Shown: positions 1 through 7,856 of the stretch, piece after piece | How the letters are laid out: each line of letters opens with the position of its first letter | Numbering within the stretch: position 1 is the stretch's first letter | NCBI GenBank assembly: GCA_002171295.2 | Contig: NHFW02000005.1 | Location: 6,443-19,075 of the forward strand | DNA from: Flavobacteriaceae bacterium TMED121 | GTDB taxonomy: Bacteria; Bacteroidota; Bacteroidia; Flavobacteriales; Flavobacteriaceae | DNA: 12,633 nucleotides | Direction of reading: 5' to 3' | Program-made: the position numbers and the translations under genes | The notes under the pieces: generated by a model | Told to the model about the DNA's origin: nothing | What the model saw: only the letters and a program-made list of their open reading frames with translations | The model's database searches: none

Positions 1-585
1 ATGGGCCCAAGTTTCTTTCCACCCTCAGATGTAGAGTCATTAATTGAATTTTGTAAGCCTATTGCTTTAGGTGCAAAAAACATTCCATTTTACTATTATC
101 ATATTCCATCAGTTTCACATGTAAAAGTTGACATGAAAAGCTTTTTAGAAAAAGCTTCTCAAAGTATTCCAAATTTAGTAGGCATCAAATTCACACATAA
201 CGATTTTATGGAATTTCAACAATGCGTAAATTTTAAAAATGGTCATTACGAAATTTTTAATGGATATGATGAAGCGCTTTTGGGAGGTTTATCTCTTGGG
301 GCCATTGGAGCGGTTGGAAGCACTTATAATTACATGTCCTCCTATTATTATGAAATAATCAATTATTTTGAGTCCGGTAATATAAAAGAGGCAAGAAAAA
401 CCCAACAGTTTTCAGTAAAAGTTGTCGAAATTTTAAATAAATATGGAGGTGGCGTGAGAGCTGGAAAGGCAATTATGGAAATTATAGGGATTGACTGCGG
501 CCCATCTAGAGCTCCACTAAAAAAAATTACCTCTACTGAAAGAAATAAGTTAATCGAAGAACTAAAATTAATTAATTTCTTTTGA
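1..585 (+). CDS. nanA: N-acetylneuraminate lyase, 5'-truncated (C-terminal 194 residues)
   Basis: Class I pyruvate lyase of the DHDPS/NAL TIM-barrel family, most like N-acetylneuraminate lyase, which cleaves sialic acid to N-acetylmannosamine and pyruvate in the cytoplasm. In the visible residues, Tyr33 in YHIPS and Lys63 in GIKFTHND match the catalytic Tyr137 and Schiff-base Lys165 of E. coli NanA. The block NGYDE (87-91) and GSTYN (106-110) match the NanA residues Asp191, Glu192 and Ser208 that hold the sugar end; aldolases for 2-keto-3-deoxygluconate usually lack GYDE. The family is about 300 residues long, so roughly the first 105-110 residues, including the pyruvate-binding Ser/Thr pair, lie outside the window. 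The ATG at base 1 aligns with an internal methionine and is not the true start. The stop is TGA at 583-585. It converges with the propeller gene 23 bp away. Another 2-keto-3-deoxy sugar acid could be the substrate, but the GYDE motif favours a sialic-acid-like one. Confidence 0.88.
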   Translation: MGPSFFPPSDVESLIEFCKPIALGAKNIPFYYYHIPSVSHVKVDMKSFLEKASQSIPNLVGIKFTHNDFMEFQQCVNFKNGHYEIFNGYDEALLGGLSLGAIGAVGSTYNYMSSYYYEIINYFESGNIKEARKTQQFSVKVVEILNKYGGGVRAGKAIMEIIGIDCGPSRAPLKKITSTERNKLIEELKLINFF

Positions 586-597
586 GATCAGGATTGT

Positions 598-640
598 AAA
601 AAGCTAACTCAAATTTTAAATGAATAAACCTTAGCTTTTT
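598..640. terminator. 10-bp inverted repeat between convergent genes, possible bidirectional terminator
   Basis: AAAAAGCTAA at 598-607 and TTAGCTTTTT at 631-640 are perfect inverted repeats with a 23-nt loop. Read rightward, the stem ends in a run of T and follows the lyase stop by 12 bp. Read leftward, it also ends in T5 and includes the last codons of the propeller gene, whose stop is at 609-611. The stem has only two G/C pairs and the loop is long, so it is weak as an intrinsic terminator. Its place between two convergent stops is the main support. Confidence 0.45.
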
Positions 641-2069
641 TAATTTCTATTTTAAGCCTTATTTTTTCTTGGCCAATTTCATCAATGAACTCAACAGTTT
701 CGTCTGTAATAGTTCTTTTAATGTATTTTGAACCACCTATTTGATCTCCATGACGGTTAATAATATAAACTTTAATCGATCCACCCTTTTCAACGTCTGC
801 AGTTAATTTTAAAGATCTACCATTATAGTTAATCAATTTTGTAACGATTACACCCTTTTTGTCTGAATCCTTTTGCACATAACCTGCAAAACCGTCGGTT
901 CGGAGTGATGCCAAGTTAAAAAACCCATTACGCCAACCGGAATGTAAATAATCACTACTTCCGTAAAATATTTGAATTTCATTCTTTTTAATGATTGGTT
1001 TTGCAGCCGCGTAAATACAACCATAGTCATAATCAAGCTTTGTTTCTGAATTAGGAATAAGAGGGTTTCCAATGTCAATTCTATCCCACTTGATCGTATC
1101 AATACTCCATGCTAACTCAGTCCAAACCCTATCTGATTTTTGGTCGTGTATAGCTACTAAGCCTAAAAAGACTCCCTCATAAAAAAAGTAAGGCATAGCA
1201 TATGTTTGTAAATCATAATTTTCTCCAATAAGCACTAGCTTAGGCTTTTCCCATTTTATAAAATCATTACTTTCAATTCTTAAAACAGCACGTTGTCCCC
1301 ATTCTTTTCCTTCCACTTTAACCCAGTCCCTTGTCATTGCAACATATTTATTCAAGTTAGGTATCCAATTTGCATTATTATGAGTATCAGCTGGAAAGTC
1401 AGCTACATTTACTTTATCTGACCAATTCAAACCGTCCTTTGAAAAACTTACAGCTAAACTATTTCCCTCACTTCCATTCAAACCCCAATTTCCTTCTTGA
1501 ATATGTTTATAGATTAATTTATATCGCCTAGAAGGGTTTTCTTCATCTAAGTCTTTAAAAATTCCAGCTCCGTGAGGTCTTCTCCAAACTATATTATTTT
1601 TTTTATTTCCATTAAAATTGATTAAACCTAGATTTGGCTTTTCCCACCTAATTCCATCAACAGATGTAGCATAACAAATACCCATTTCTCTAACTGGAGG
1701 GGGACTGTACTTACTTATAGTTTTACCAATTTCTTTATTCTTTGGAGGAGAGTCTATGATGAATGGACTATACCAGCATTTATATATCTTTTCTTCCTTG
1801 TCATAAATAACATTTGCATATAAATTATCAAAACGCATTTCCCAGTCTTTTTCTTCCTTAAAAAGAGGATTTGAAGGGTGTTTTTTTACTTTACCAACTT
1901 CCAGCTTTACATTTTCAGTTCTTTCAATAATTCGATCATCTAACAGTAAAAATTTAATGGAGTCCTTAATAGATTCAACTTTTATTAATCCAGGGATTTT
2001 ACTGGAATTAGATATTTCGCCAAATACGAGAAATGGAAAAACGATTAATAGTGGAATAAATCTCTTCAT
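609..2069 (-). CDS. Secreted five-bladed beta-propeller protein, GH32/GH43-like, activity unknown
   Basis: A 486-residue protein with an N-terminal signal peptide (residues 1 to about 18, hydrophobic LLIVFPFLVF), so exported. After a LLLDDRIIERTENV segment (41-54) come repeated blade motifs of the form SxDxxxW: S136-W142 (SVDGIRWEKP), S210-W216 (SKDGLNW), S267-W273 (SNDFIKWEKP) and S322-W328 (SIDTIKWDR). A fifth related element, LRTDGFAGY, is at 389-397. That count fits a five-bladed propeller like the GH32/43/68 clans. Residues about 405-486 look like a C-terminal beta-sandwich. I recognise this arrangement from proteins annotated as hypothetical or GH32-like in Bacteroidota and Planctomycetes. 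The classical GH32 WMNDPNG nucleophile motif is absent, so invertase or fructanase activity should not be assumed. It is the last gene of the leftward block, 151 bp after the dehydratase gene, and may have its own transcript. It may process the glycan served by the neighbouring sulfatases. Confidence 0.75.
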   Translation of the reverse strand: MKRFIPLLIVFPFLVFGEISNSSKIPGLIKVESIKDSIKFLLLDDRIIERTENVKLEVGKVKKHPSNPLFKEEKDWEMRFDNLYANVIYDKEEKIYKCWYSPFIIDSPPKNKEIGKTISKYSPPPVREMGICYATSVDGIRWEKPNLGLINFNGNKKNNIVWRRPHGAGIFKDLDEENPSRRYKLIYKHIQEGNWGLNGSEGNSLAVSFSKDGLNWSDKVNVADFPADTHNNANWIPNLNKYVAMTRDWVKVEGKEWGQRAVLRIESNDFIKWEKPKLVLIGENYDLQTYAMPYFFYEGVFLGLVAIHDQKSDRVWTELAWSIDTIKWDRIDIGNPLIPNSETKLDYDYGCIYAAAKPIIKKNEIQIFYGSSDYLHSGWRNGFFNLASLRTDGFAGYVQKDSDKKGVIVTKLINYNGRSLKLTADVEKGGSIKVYIINRHGDQIGGSKYIKRTITDETVEFIDEIGQEKIRLKIEIKKAKVYSFKI

Positions 2070-2220
2070 TCAGTTGGTTTTATAAAAATATTTAAATATT
2101 TAATAGAGTTGTAGTAAATGATAAAGATGATAAAAATTTAAGATCATTTAAAGTCCTTGTAATTAAAAAATGAAACTAAAATAAAAATTATTTTCTCAGT
2201 TAGAAGCCGTGATTTTTTAA

Positions 2221-3345
2221 TTACCTCACTCTATAACGATTAAGTAAATCCATATTGAGATCAAAACCAATGCCTGGAGAATTAGGTACCGTAACATAAC
2301 CATCGCTATCGAGTGTTAATTTTGGATAAAACAACTCTTTACGAAGTTCGTCGACCTCGGGAGGATAATATTCTAATAACTCTCCGTTAGAGACAGCTGC
2401 AACAAGAGGTAGTTGTAATTCCTGACACCCATGAGGTGCAATTTTTAAGCCTTTTTTCTGAGCAAGTTTTGCCACTTTTAAAGCCACATCATATCCTGGA
2501 CAGATTGTCGCATCGACATTTAACATACTAGCGCCATTGTTTTCTATTAGCGTCTCAAAATCAGCAAGTGTGTAATAATTTTCTCCTGTAGCAATCATTA
2601 AACTAGTTGAGGCATTAAGAGTTTTGTGAGCCTTAAAATCATGTATAGCTAAAGGCTCTTCAAACCAATAGATATTGTAGTTTTCCATTTCCCTGGCATA
2701 TGCTAATGCTGTAGACAAATCAAATGCACAATTGGCATCAACTAATAGGTCAATATCAGGGCCAATAGCGTTTCTGGCAGCTTCAATTCGTTTCATATCT
2801 TCGGACATACCCGCATTAGGATCACCAATTTTTATTTTAACTGCAGTAGCATTTAAATTTTCAACATTGTGAAGTAACTCTTCCTGTAATTCATTTATTC
2901 CCTTATTCTTAGCATAATATCCCCCAGCAATATAAGCCCTCACTCTTTTTTGTTCTCCACCTAAAAGGGAATGAATCGATTGCCCTTTTACTTTTCCTTT
3001 TATGTCCCAACAAGCAATAATAATAGCTGCCAATACTTGGGTATGAAGACCCGCAGAGCCAAGTATTTTATCTTGTTTTTGTCCAAGATTTAGAGTAAGA
3101 TTCGCTGTATCAAGAGGATTTTTTCCAATTAAAAAGGACTTGTAATAATCAACATAGAGACCATAAAAATCATTTGGACGAACAGCTGCTGTTCCTCCAT
3201 TCCATCCAATTCCTTCTATTCCCTGATCGGTTGATATTGTAACTTTATGCAACCTCCCTGGACCGTAAAAATGCATACCGTTCCATATTCCTGGTCTCTC
3301 CCATTCAAAAGACTCACTTTCAATCTGTGTAATTTTAATATCCAT
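2221..3345 (-). CDS. Enolase-superfamily sugar-acid dehydratase (mandelate racemase/muconate lactonizing type)
   Basis: A 374-residue cytoplasmic enzyme of the mandelate racemase/muconate lactonizing branch of the enolase superfamily, which abstracts a proton alpha to a carboxylate; most members near sugar genes dehydrate aldonates or aldarates. The capping domain is about residues 1-130 and the barrel 131-350. Visible active-site elements are K170-I-K172 (KxK), metal ligands Asp203 (LVDAN), Glu229 (WFEEP) and Glu255 (ATGEN), and the Asp278-His305 dyad (LNVDAT, APHGCQE). The 27-residue spacing of the dyad equals that of mandelate racemase (270-297). Both general bases are therefore present and the enzyme is expected to be active; the substrate cannot be read from sequence. 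It starts with ATG 8 bp after the SLC13 transporter stop, so the two are almost surely co-transcribed and probably share a substrate. Its 2-keto-3-deoxy product would suit a pyruvate-lyase-type aldolase such as the one at the left edge. Confidence 0.88.
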   Translation of the reverse strand: MDIKITQIESESFEWERPGIWNGMHFYGPGRLHKVTISTDQGIEGIGWNGGTAAVRPNDFYGLYVDYYKSFLIGKNPLDTANLTLNLGQKQDKILGSAGLHTQVLAAIIIACWDIKGKVKGQSIHSLLGGEQKRVRAYIAGGYYAKNKGINELQEELLHNVENLNATAVKIKIGDPNAGMSEDMKRIEAARNAIGPDIDLLVDANCAFDLSTALAYAREMENYNIYWFEEPLAIHDFKAHKTLNASTSLMIATGENYYTLADFETLIENNGASMLNVDATICPGYDVALKVAKLAQKKGLKIAPHGCQELQLPLVAAVSNGELLEYYPPEVDELRKELFYPKLTLDSDGYVTVPNSPGIGFDLNMDLLNRYRVR

Positions 3346-3353
3346 ATAGTTTT

Positions 3354-4817
3354 TTAAATTAATGTATTTGGAAATTCATCAGGTACCAAGTCCCAAAGGA
3401 AAGGTAATATGAAATATACCATTAGTGCTATAATAACGATTGAAACTAAATTTAATAGAAATCCTTTTTTTACCATGTCAGGCATTTTCAAATAGCCTGA
3501 GCCAAAAACAATAGCATTAGGTGGAGTAGCTACAGGAAGCATAAATGCACATGAGGCAGCCACAGATGCAGCAACCATTAATACGTATGGATGTAAATTT
3601 AACTCTAATGCAATAGGGGCTAGTATGGGTAACATCATAGCTATGGTTGCCATATTAGAAGCTATCTCAGTTAAAAAATTAACTACTGTTATAAGTAGCA
3701 ATAACAAAAGAAAAAGGTTCATTGTCCCAAAGTTAGAAATCTGAGTCCCCACCCACATAGATAGACCACTGCTATCTACTGCCTTTGCAAATGTCATTCC
3801 GGAACCCAACAGGAGAAGTACCCCCCAGGGTAGGTGAAGCGTATCCTCCCATTTGAGGATTTTTTCATTTTTTCCTTTAACGTTGATAAGAAACAAAAGG
3901 GAAGCAAAAAAAATAGAGATAATTGTATCGTCGATTTTAATAAAAATATTTTTTAATAAAAAATTCTTTGTTATCCAGCAAAACGCTGCAGCAAAAAATA
4001 CCAAACTAACAGCCTTTTGCTCGAATGTTATTTTTCCTAGGCCATGTCTCAATTTGGATATCTCCTCACGGCCTCCAGGCAAACTGATATCTTTAAAAGA
4101 AAAAGCTACTCTTGTGAGATAATACCAAGAGAAAAAAAGTATCATTAATGAGAGTGGAAAACCAAAAATAAACCACTCCAAAAAAGATATTTCATAATTA
4201 TAGATTTGAGAAATAGCACCTGCCATAACCATATTTGTCGGGGTACCTATTAAGGTAGAAACTCCTCCTATAGAAGCACTATAGGCAATTGAAAGCATTA
4301 AGGCTTTTGCGAAATTATTACGCTGAGACTCGGTAAAATCGGGATTATCTTTTAATTGCTTAATGATTACTATACCGATGGGTAACATCATTACAGAGGT
4401 AGCAGTATTGGAAATCCACATGGAAAGAAAAGCTGTAGCTACCATGAATCCTAAAATAATTTTTTTAATGTCACCCCCTATGTAATAAATTATATTTAGT
4501 GCAATACGTTTGTGTAAATTCCATTTTTCAATAGCAATTGCGATTATGAATCCACCCATGGTAAGAAAAACTAGCTTATGACCATAAGCCGATGTAGTGT
4601 CGGCCAACTCCATCCCCCCTGTGAGTGGGAATAAAATTATTGGTAGAAGAGCAGTAACTGAAATTGGAAGTGCTTCAGTAATCCACCATGTGGCAATCCA
4701 AAGAGCAGAGGCTAAAACAGCATTTGCTTCATCTGGTAACCCCTCAAAATTTATAAGATATCGGGTTAGAATGAATAATGTGGGTCCAAGAATTAACCCT
4801 GTGTTTTTTAAATTCAA
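3354..4817 (-). CDS. SLC13/DASS family sodium:anion (dicarboxylate or sulfate) symporter
   Basis: A 487-residue inner-membrane carrier with about 11 hydrophobic segments, normal length for divalent-anion:Na+ symporters such as VcINDY. The first SNT motif is S136-N137-T138 (WISNTATSVMMLP). The second, at 387-389, reads SNM (IASNMATIAMMLP), with Met in place of the usual Thr. GTPTN (191-195) and the C-terminal stretch S422..F425..P428-VA..N434..IV (422-437), which fits the family's sodium:sulfate symporter signature, are intact. The start is TTG at 4815-4817: no in-frame ATG exists between it and the upstream in-frame TAA, and the next Met is residue 69, beyond the first membrane segment. It lies 45 bp after the sulfatase stop and 8 bp before the dehydratase, so it probably belongs to one transcript. 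Likely cargo is the organic acid used by the dehydratase; succinate-type dicarboxylates or sulfate released by the sulfatases are alternatives. Confidence 0.88.
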   Translation of the reverse strand: MNLKNTGLILGPTLFILTRYLINFEGLPDEANAVLASALWIATWWITEALPISVTALLPIILFPLTGGMELADTTSAYGHKLVFLTMGGFIIAIAIEKWNLHKRIALNIIYYIGGDIKKIILGFMVATAFLSMWISNTATSVMMLPIGIVIIKQLKDNPDFTESQRNNFAKALMLSIAYSASIGGVSTLIGTPTNMVMAGAISQIYNYEISFLEWFIFGFPLSLMILFFSWYYLTRVAFSFKDISLPGGREEISKLRHGLGKITFEQKAVSLVFFAAAFCWITKNFLLKNIFIKIDDTIISIFFASLLFLINVKGKNEKILKWEDTLHLPWGVLLLLGSGMTFAKAVDSSGLSMWVGTQISNFGTMNLFLLLLLLITVVNFLTEIASNMATIAMMLPILAPIALELNLHPYVLMVAASVAASCAFMLPVATPPNAIVFGSGYLKMPDMVKKGFLLNLVSIVIIALMVYFILPFLWDLVPDEFPNTLI

Positions 4818-4862
4818 TCTGTAATTTTTAATTTTTAAACATTAATTTTTTGATAATTAAAT

Positions 4863-6266
4863 TCATTTAGGCATTTTCCAATTTTTTGGAGGCTTCCATC
4901 CAATTGGGTGAGTAGGTGGTTTCCCACCTGGTAACATTTCCTTATAATGATTTATGAGCTGAGTTAATTTTTTTACTACACTAGGATTTTCAAATGATAA
5001 ATCGTTTCTCTCAGAGATATCATCTTCTATTTTAAAAAGCTCACCTTGATTCATTTTCCATTTTTTAGAGACTATAGCATCCTTTCCAAGGTAAATATGA
5101 CGTGGAGGTAAATTTTTATTATTAAATGCATCAATAATATTTATTCCATCAATATCTTTTGAAGCAGTTAAACCAATAATATTTTCAATTGTAGGTAATA
5201 CATCAATGTATGAGGTAAGTTGGTTAGATTCAGTCCCAGGTTTAATTTTACCTGGCCACTTTACGACAGAAATAGCTCTTACTCCTCCCTCCCATTGAGT
5301 ATGTTTTCCACCACGAAGGGGAAAATTATTACCTCCATATCTAGAAATCCCACCATTATCACTTAAAAACCAGATAATCGTATTATCCTCTATACCTTTT
5401 AATTTTAATGCATTCAAAATTTTACCAATCCAAGAATCCATTGATGAAACCATTGCAGAATAAGTTTGTCTTAAATTATTTCCCCTTCCTTTTAATCCAT
5501 ATTTATCCATACCTCTTTCTCCACGATGACCCTGCACCACCGGATATTTCTCTTCATTAGCATTTGGGTCGTAATCATATTTCTCCAATTCCTCAAGCTT
5601 TGCTTGCATTGGAGAATGAGGAGCATTGAAAGCAACATATGCAAAAAATGGTATTCTTTTATCTGTTTTTGATATGAAGTTTATCACCTCAGAGCCAATA
5701 AGATCTGTTGAGTAGCCAACATCATAAGAAGTTTTATAGTCTTTGTGCCAGTCAAGTTCTCCATCTCTCAAATGACTGTAATAATCTATCGCACCGTTAT
5801 AATGACCATAAAAAGATGTGAATCCTTGACTAATTGGGTGATATTTATGATTCGAGTGCCCAAGATGCCATTTACCAAATGCAGCAAGGTTCTTATAACC
5901 TGCTTTTTTTAACATTTCAGGTAAAATTGTCAGATCAGTCGGAACGCCTCCTTTATATCTTGTAGAAAAAACATAACCTCTTAAATTAAACCGATCTGGA
6001 TATATTCCAGTCAAAAGACCAGCTCTGGTGGGACTGCACACAGGTGAAACGTAAAAACGTTTAAGAAAGACACCCTGTAATGCTAAAGAATCAATAAAAG
6101 GAGTAGAGATTTCACTACCATTGAAACTAACATCATTCCAACCCAAGTCATCAGCTACTATTAAAATAATATTTGGTTTTTTTAATTGATCTGATTGACC
6201 CTTTAGATGAATTGAAAATGATAAAAATAAACCTAAATGGAAAAGTAAAGTTTTTTTTATTGTCAT
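4863..6266 (-). CDS. Secreted type I sulfatase, arylsulfatase B-like
   Basis: A 467-residue formylglycine-dependent sulfatase that hydrolyses sulfate esters outside the cytoplasm. A signal peptide covers residues 1 to about 24 (LLFHLGLFLSFSIHLKGQ), with no lipobox. Metal ligands Asp39-Asp40 (VADDLGWND) come first, then the formylglycine site Cys77 in CSPTR with Arg81. GKWHLG (Lys132, His134), NAPHSP (His217), SDNGG (Asp303, Asn304) and GGKHTQWEGG (Lys321) follow. All expected catalytic residues are present. The run SDNGG...GGNNFPLRGGK...WEGGVR resembles animal arylsulfatase B (N-acetylgalactosamine-4-sulfatase), which hints at a sulfated galactose or GalNAc type sugar, but the SulfAtlas subfamily cannot be fixed by eye. 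The gene starts 3 bp after the other sulfatase and is surely co-transcribed with it. The Cys-type site needs a maturase (anSME or FGE), not found in this window. Confidence 0.92.
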   Translation of the reverse strand: MTIKKTLLFHLGLFLSFSIHLKGQSDQLKKPNIILIVADDLGWNDVSFNGSEISTPFIDSLALQGVFLKRFYVSPVCSPTRAGLLTGIYPDRFNLRGYVFSTRYKGGVPTDLTILPEMLKKAGYKNLAAFGKWHLGHSNHKYHPISQGFTSFYGHYNGAIDYYSHLRDGELDWHKDYKTSYDVGYSTDLIGSEVINFISKTDKRIPFFAYVAFNAPHSPMQAKLEELEKYDYDPNANEEKYPVVQGHRGERGMDKYGLKGRGNNLRQTYSAMVSSMDSWIGKILNALKLKGIEDNTIIWFLSDNGGISRYGGNNFPLRGGKHTQWEGGVRAISVVKWPGKIKPGTESNQLTSYIDVLPTIENIIGLTASKDIDGINIIDAFNNKNLPPRHIYLGKDAIVSKKWKMNQGELFKIEDDISERNDLSFENPSVVKKLTQLINHYKEMLPGGKPPTHPIGWKPPKNWKMPK

Positions 6267-6269
6267 ATA

Positions 6270-7769
6270 TCATTGAATATTTTTAGGTATTTCAACCGGC
6301 ATTGATTTTCTCCATTCAATAACTTTATCTTTTAATTCTTTAACAATTTCTTGTTCTGTGTCAGCCAGATTTATTTTTTCACCTGGATCATTATTTAAAT
6401 TGTACAACATCTCCCCTGTCAAATCTGTATTTATGAGTAATTTCCAATCTCCATTTCTAATTGCAAGGTTCGGAGAATGAAAACTTCTATTTTTTGGCTT
6501 TAACGAATCATCAATATTCCAACTTCCACCAGGCTTTATTGATCCACCTGGATTGCTTGAATATTCCCACATAACTGGAAATTTATTAACTATTGGAACA
6601 CCAAGGAATGATTTACTTTTATCAATTCCATCAAGATTTTTGGGGTATTCTATACCAATAAGAGAACATATTGATGGAAAAAGGTCCATTGCTGTTACAA
6701 TTGAAGTTGAATCCATAGATGATTTTGGTATTTTTGAATCCCACCGCATTATGAACGGCATTCTTATTCCTCCTTCATAAAGACTCCATTTTCTTCCAAA
6801 AAAACCACCTGTAAATCCAGGTGGGTAAAGTTCTCCCTCATAGGCCTTTGGATAATTATCAATATTGTAATACTTACCCCAGTCAGTAGGTCCATTATCA
6901 CTTGTGAAAATTATAATTGTATTATCTAGAAGGCCCCTTTTATTTAGTGAATCAATTAATCTACCAATCTGATTGTCCAAATCTCTAAGCACGGCAAAAA
7001 ACTTTTGCTCCCATGGGTTGTTTGTTAAGGATACAAATTCTTCCAAGACTTTAGAATCTGGTAAATGCGGATCATGCACATCATTAGGACAGAGGTTAAC
7101 AAAAAAAGGTTTATCTCCTTTGCGGTCGATAAAAGCTAGTGCGCTATCAATATAGATTCTTGTTGATTCATACTTTTCAGCCCATACTATTTTACCTCTT
7201 CCGAGTTTTGAACTTTGATTACTTAAATTATCATTAAGGAAAAGTAAACGATCACCCACTCCTTCAAAGCTAACAAACGACTTTTCAAAGCCATACTCGG
7301 TTGGAAGTGGAACATTTCCTAAATCTCGTCCTCCTCCCATATGCCATTTTCCAAAATGACCTGTAGCATAGCCGTTATCTCTTAGAGTTGAGGCGATTGT
7401 ATTAACTGATGGATCGAGATAATTTGCCATTACTCGACTTTTGTTCTTTTTAGAACTAGCAATATAAGAATGTATTCGGTGCCTCATCGGATATGTACCC
7501 GTATTTAATGCGACTCGAGATGGGGAGCAAATCGGAGAGTTTACATAAAAATTTGTAAATTTTATACCATTCGAGGCTAATGCATCAATATTTGGAGTTT
7601 CAATAGTTTCATCCCCAAAACAACTGATATCCCCATATCCCATATCATCAATAAAAATGATCACAACGTTTGGTTTAGATACTTTTGAATCACCCACCTT
7701 ACATCCTATCATAACTGCTAGCATTGGAAACAACGCTAGATTAATAAATAAAGGAATTTTATGTTTCAT
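6270..7769 (-). CDS. Lipoprotein type I sulfatase
   Basis: A 499-residue sulfatase. The N-terminus is hydrophobic and ends in AVMIGC, a probable lipobox with Cys23 as the lipidated residue, so the enzyme is likely anchored in a membrane, while its neighbour looks soluble. Active-site elements are Asp41-Asp42 (FIDDMGYGD), the formylglycine site Cys81 in CSPSR with Arg85, GKWHMG (Lys141, His143), His232 in NDVHDPH, Asp291-Asn292 in SDNG, and Lys327 in GRKWSLYEGG. The C-terminal subdomain with GDWKLL and LYNLNNDPGE (about 440-465) is also typical. The protein is full length with no broken motif. It differs clearly from the downstream sulfatase around the substrate-facing loops, so the two probably remove different sulfates from one glycan. 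It follows the DUF5916 gene by 87 bp, where I see no promoter or hairpin. The subfamily and substrate are not determined. Confidence 0.92.
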   Translation of the reverse strand: MKHKIPLFINLALFPMLAVMIGCKVGDSKVSKPNVVIIFIDDMGYGDISCFGDETIETPNIDALASNGIKFTNFYVNSPICSPSRVALNTGTYPMRHRIHSYIASSKKNKSRVMANYLDPSVNTIASTLRDNGYATGHFGKWHMGGGRDLGNVPLPTEYGFEKSFVSFEGVGDRLLFLNDNLSNQSSKLGRGKIVWAEKYESTRIYIDSALAFIDRKGDKPFFVNLCPNDVHDPHLPDSKVLEEFVSLTNNPWEQKFFAVLRDLDNQIGRLIDSLNKRGLLDNTIIIFTSDNGPTDWGKYYNIDNYPKAYEGELYPPGFTGGFFGRKWSLYEGGIRMPFIMRWDSKIPKSSMDSTSIVTAMDLFPSICSLIGIEYPKNLDGIDKSKSFLGVPIVNKFPVMWEYSSNPGGSIKPGGSWNIDDSLKPKNRSFHSPNLAIRNGDWKLLINTDLTGEMLYNLNNDPGEKINLADTEQEIVKELKDKVIEWRKSMPVEIPKNIQ

Positions 7770-7856
7770 TTGATCTTTTTTAAAATAATTTTTACAAGTT
7801 TTAAATTAATAACCCTTATTTAACTTTTATTTATTTTCTAACATAATTAATCTTAA

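Noticed and set aside
848..1102. 84-codon minus-strand frame inside the propeller gene
   Set aside because: Alternative frame of the same strand overlapping the blade-motif coding sequence; no domain seen.
2070..2220. Gap between the dehydratase and propeller genes, examined for a terminator, promoter or small gene
   Set aside because: Only AT-rich sequence was seen. There is no reverse-strand TAnnTTTG, no convincing stem and no coding potential.
3853..4122. 89-codon + strand frame inside the SLC13 gene
   Set aside because: Antisense shadow of a well-conserved transporter; no recognisable domain and no promoter or leader.
6553..7155. Two + strand frames (6553-6780 and 6973-7155) inside the lipoprotein sulfatase gene
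   Set aside because: Antisense shadows of a gene whose catalytic motifs are all in the minus-strand frame.
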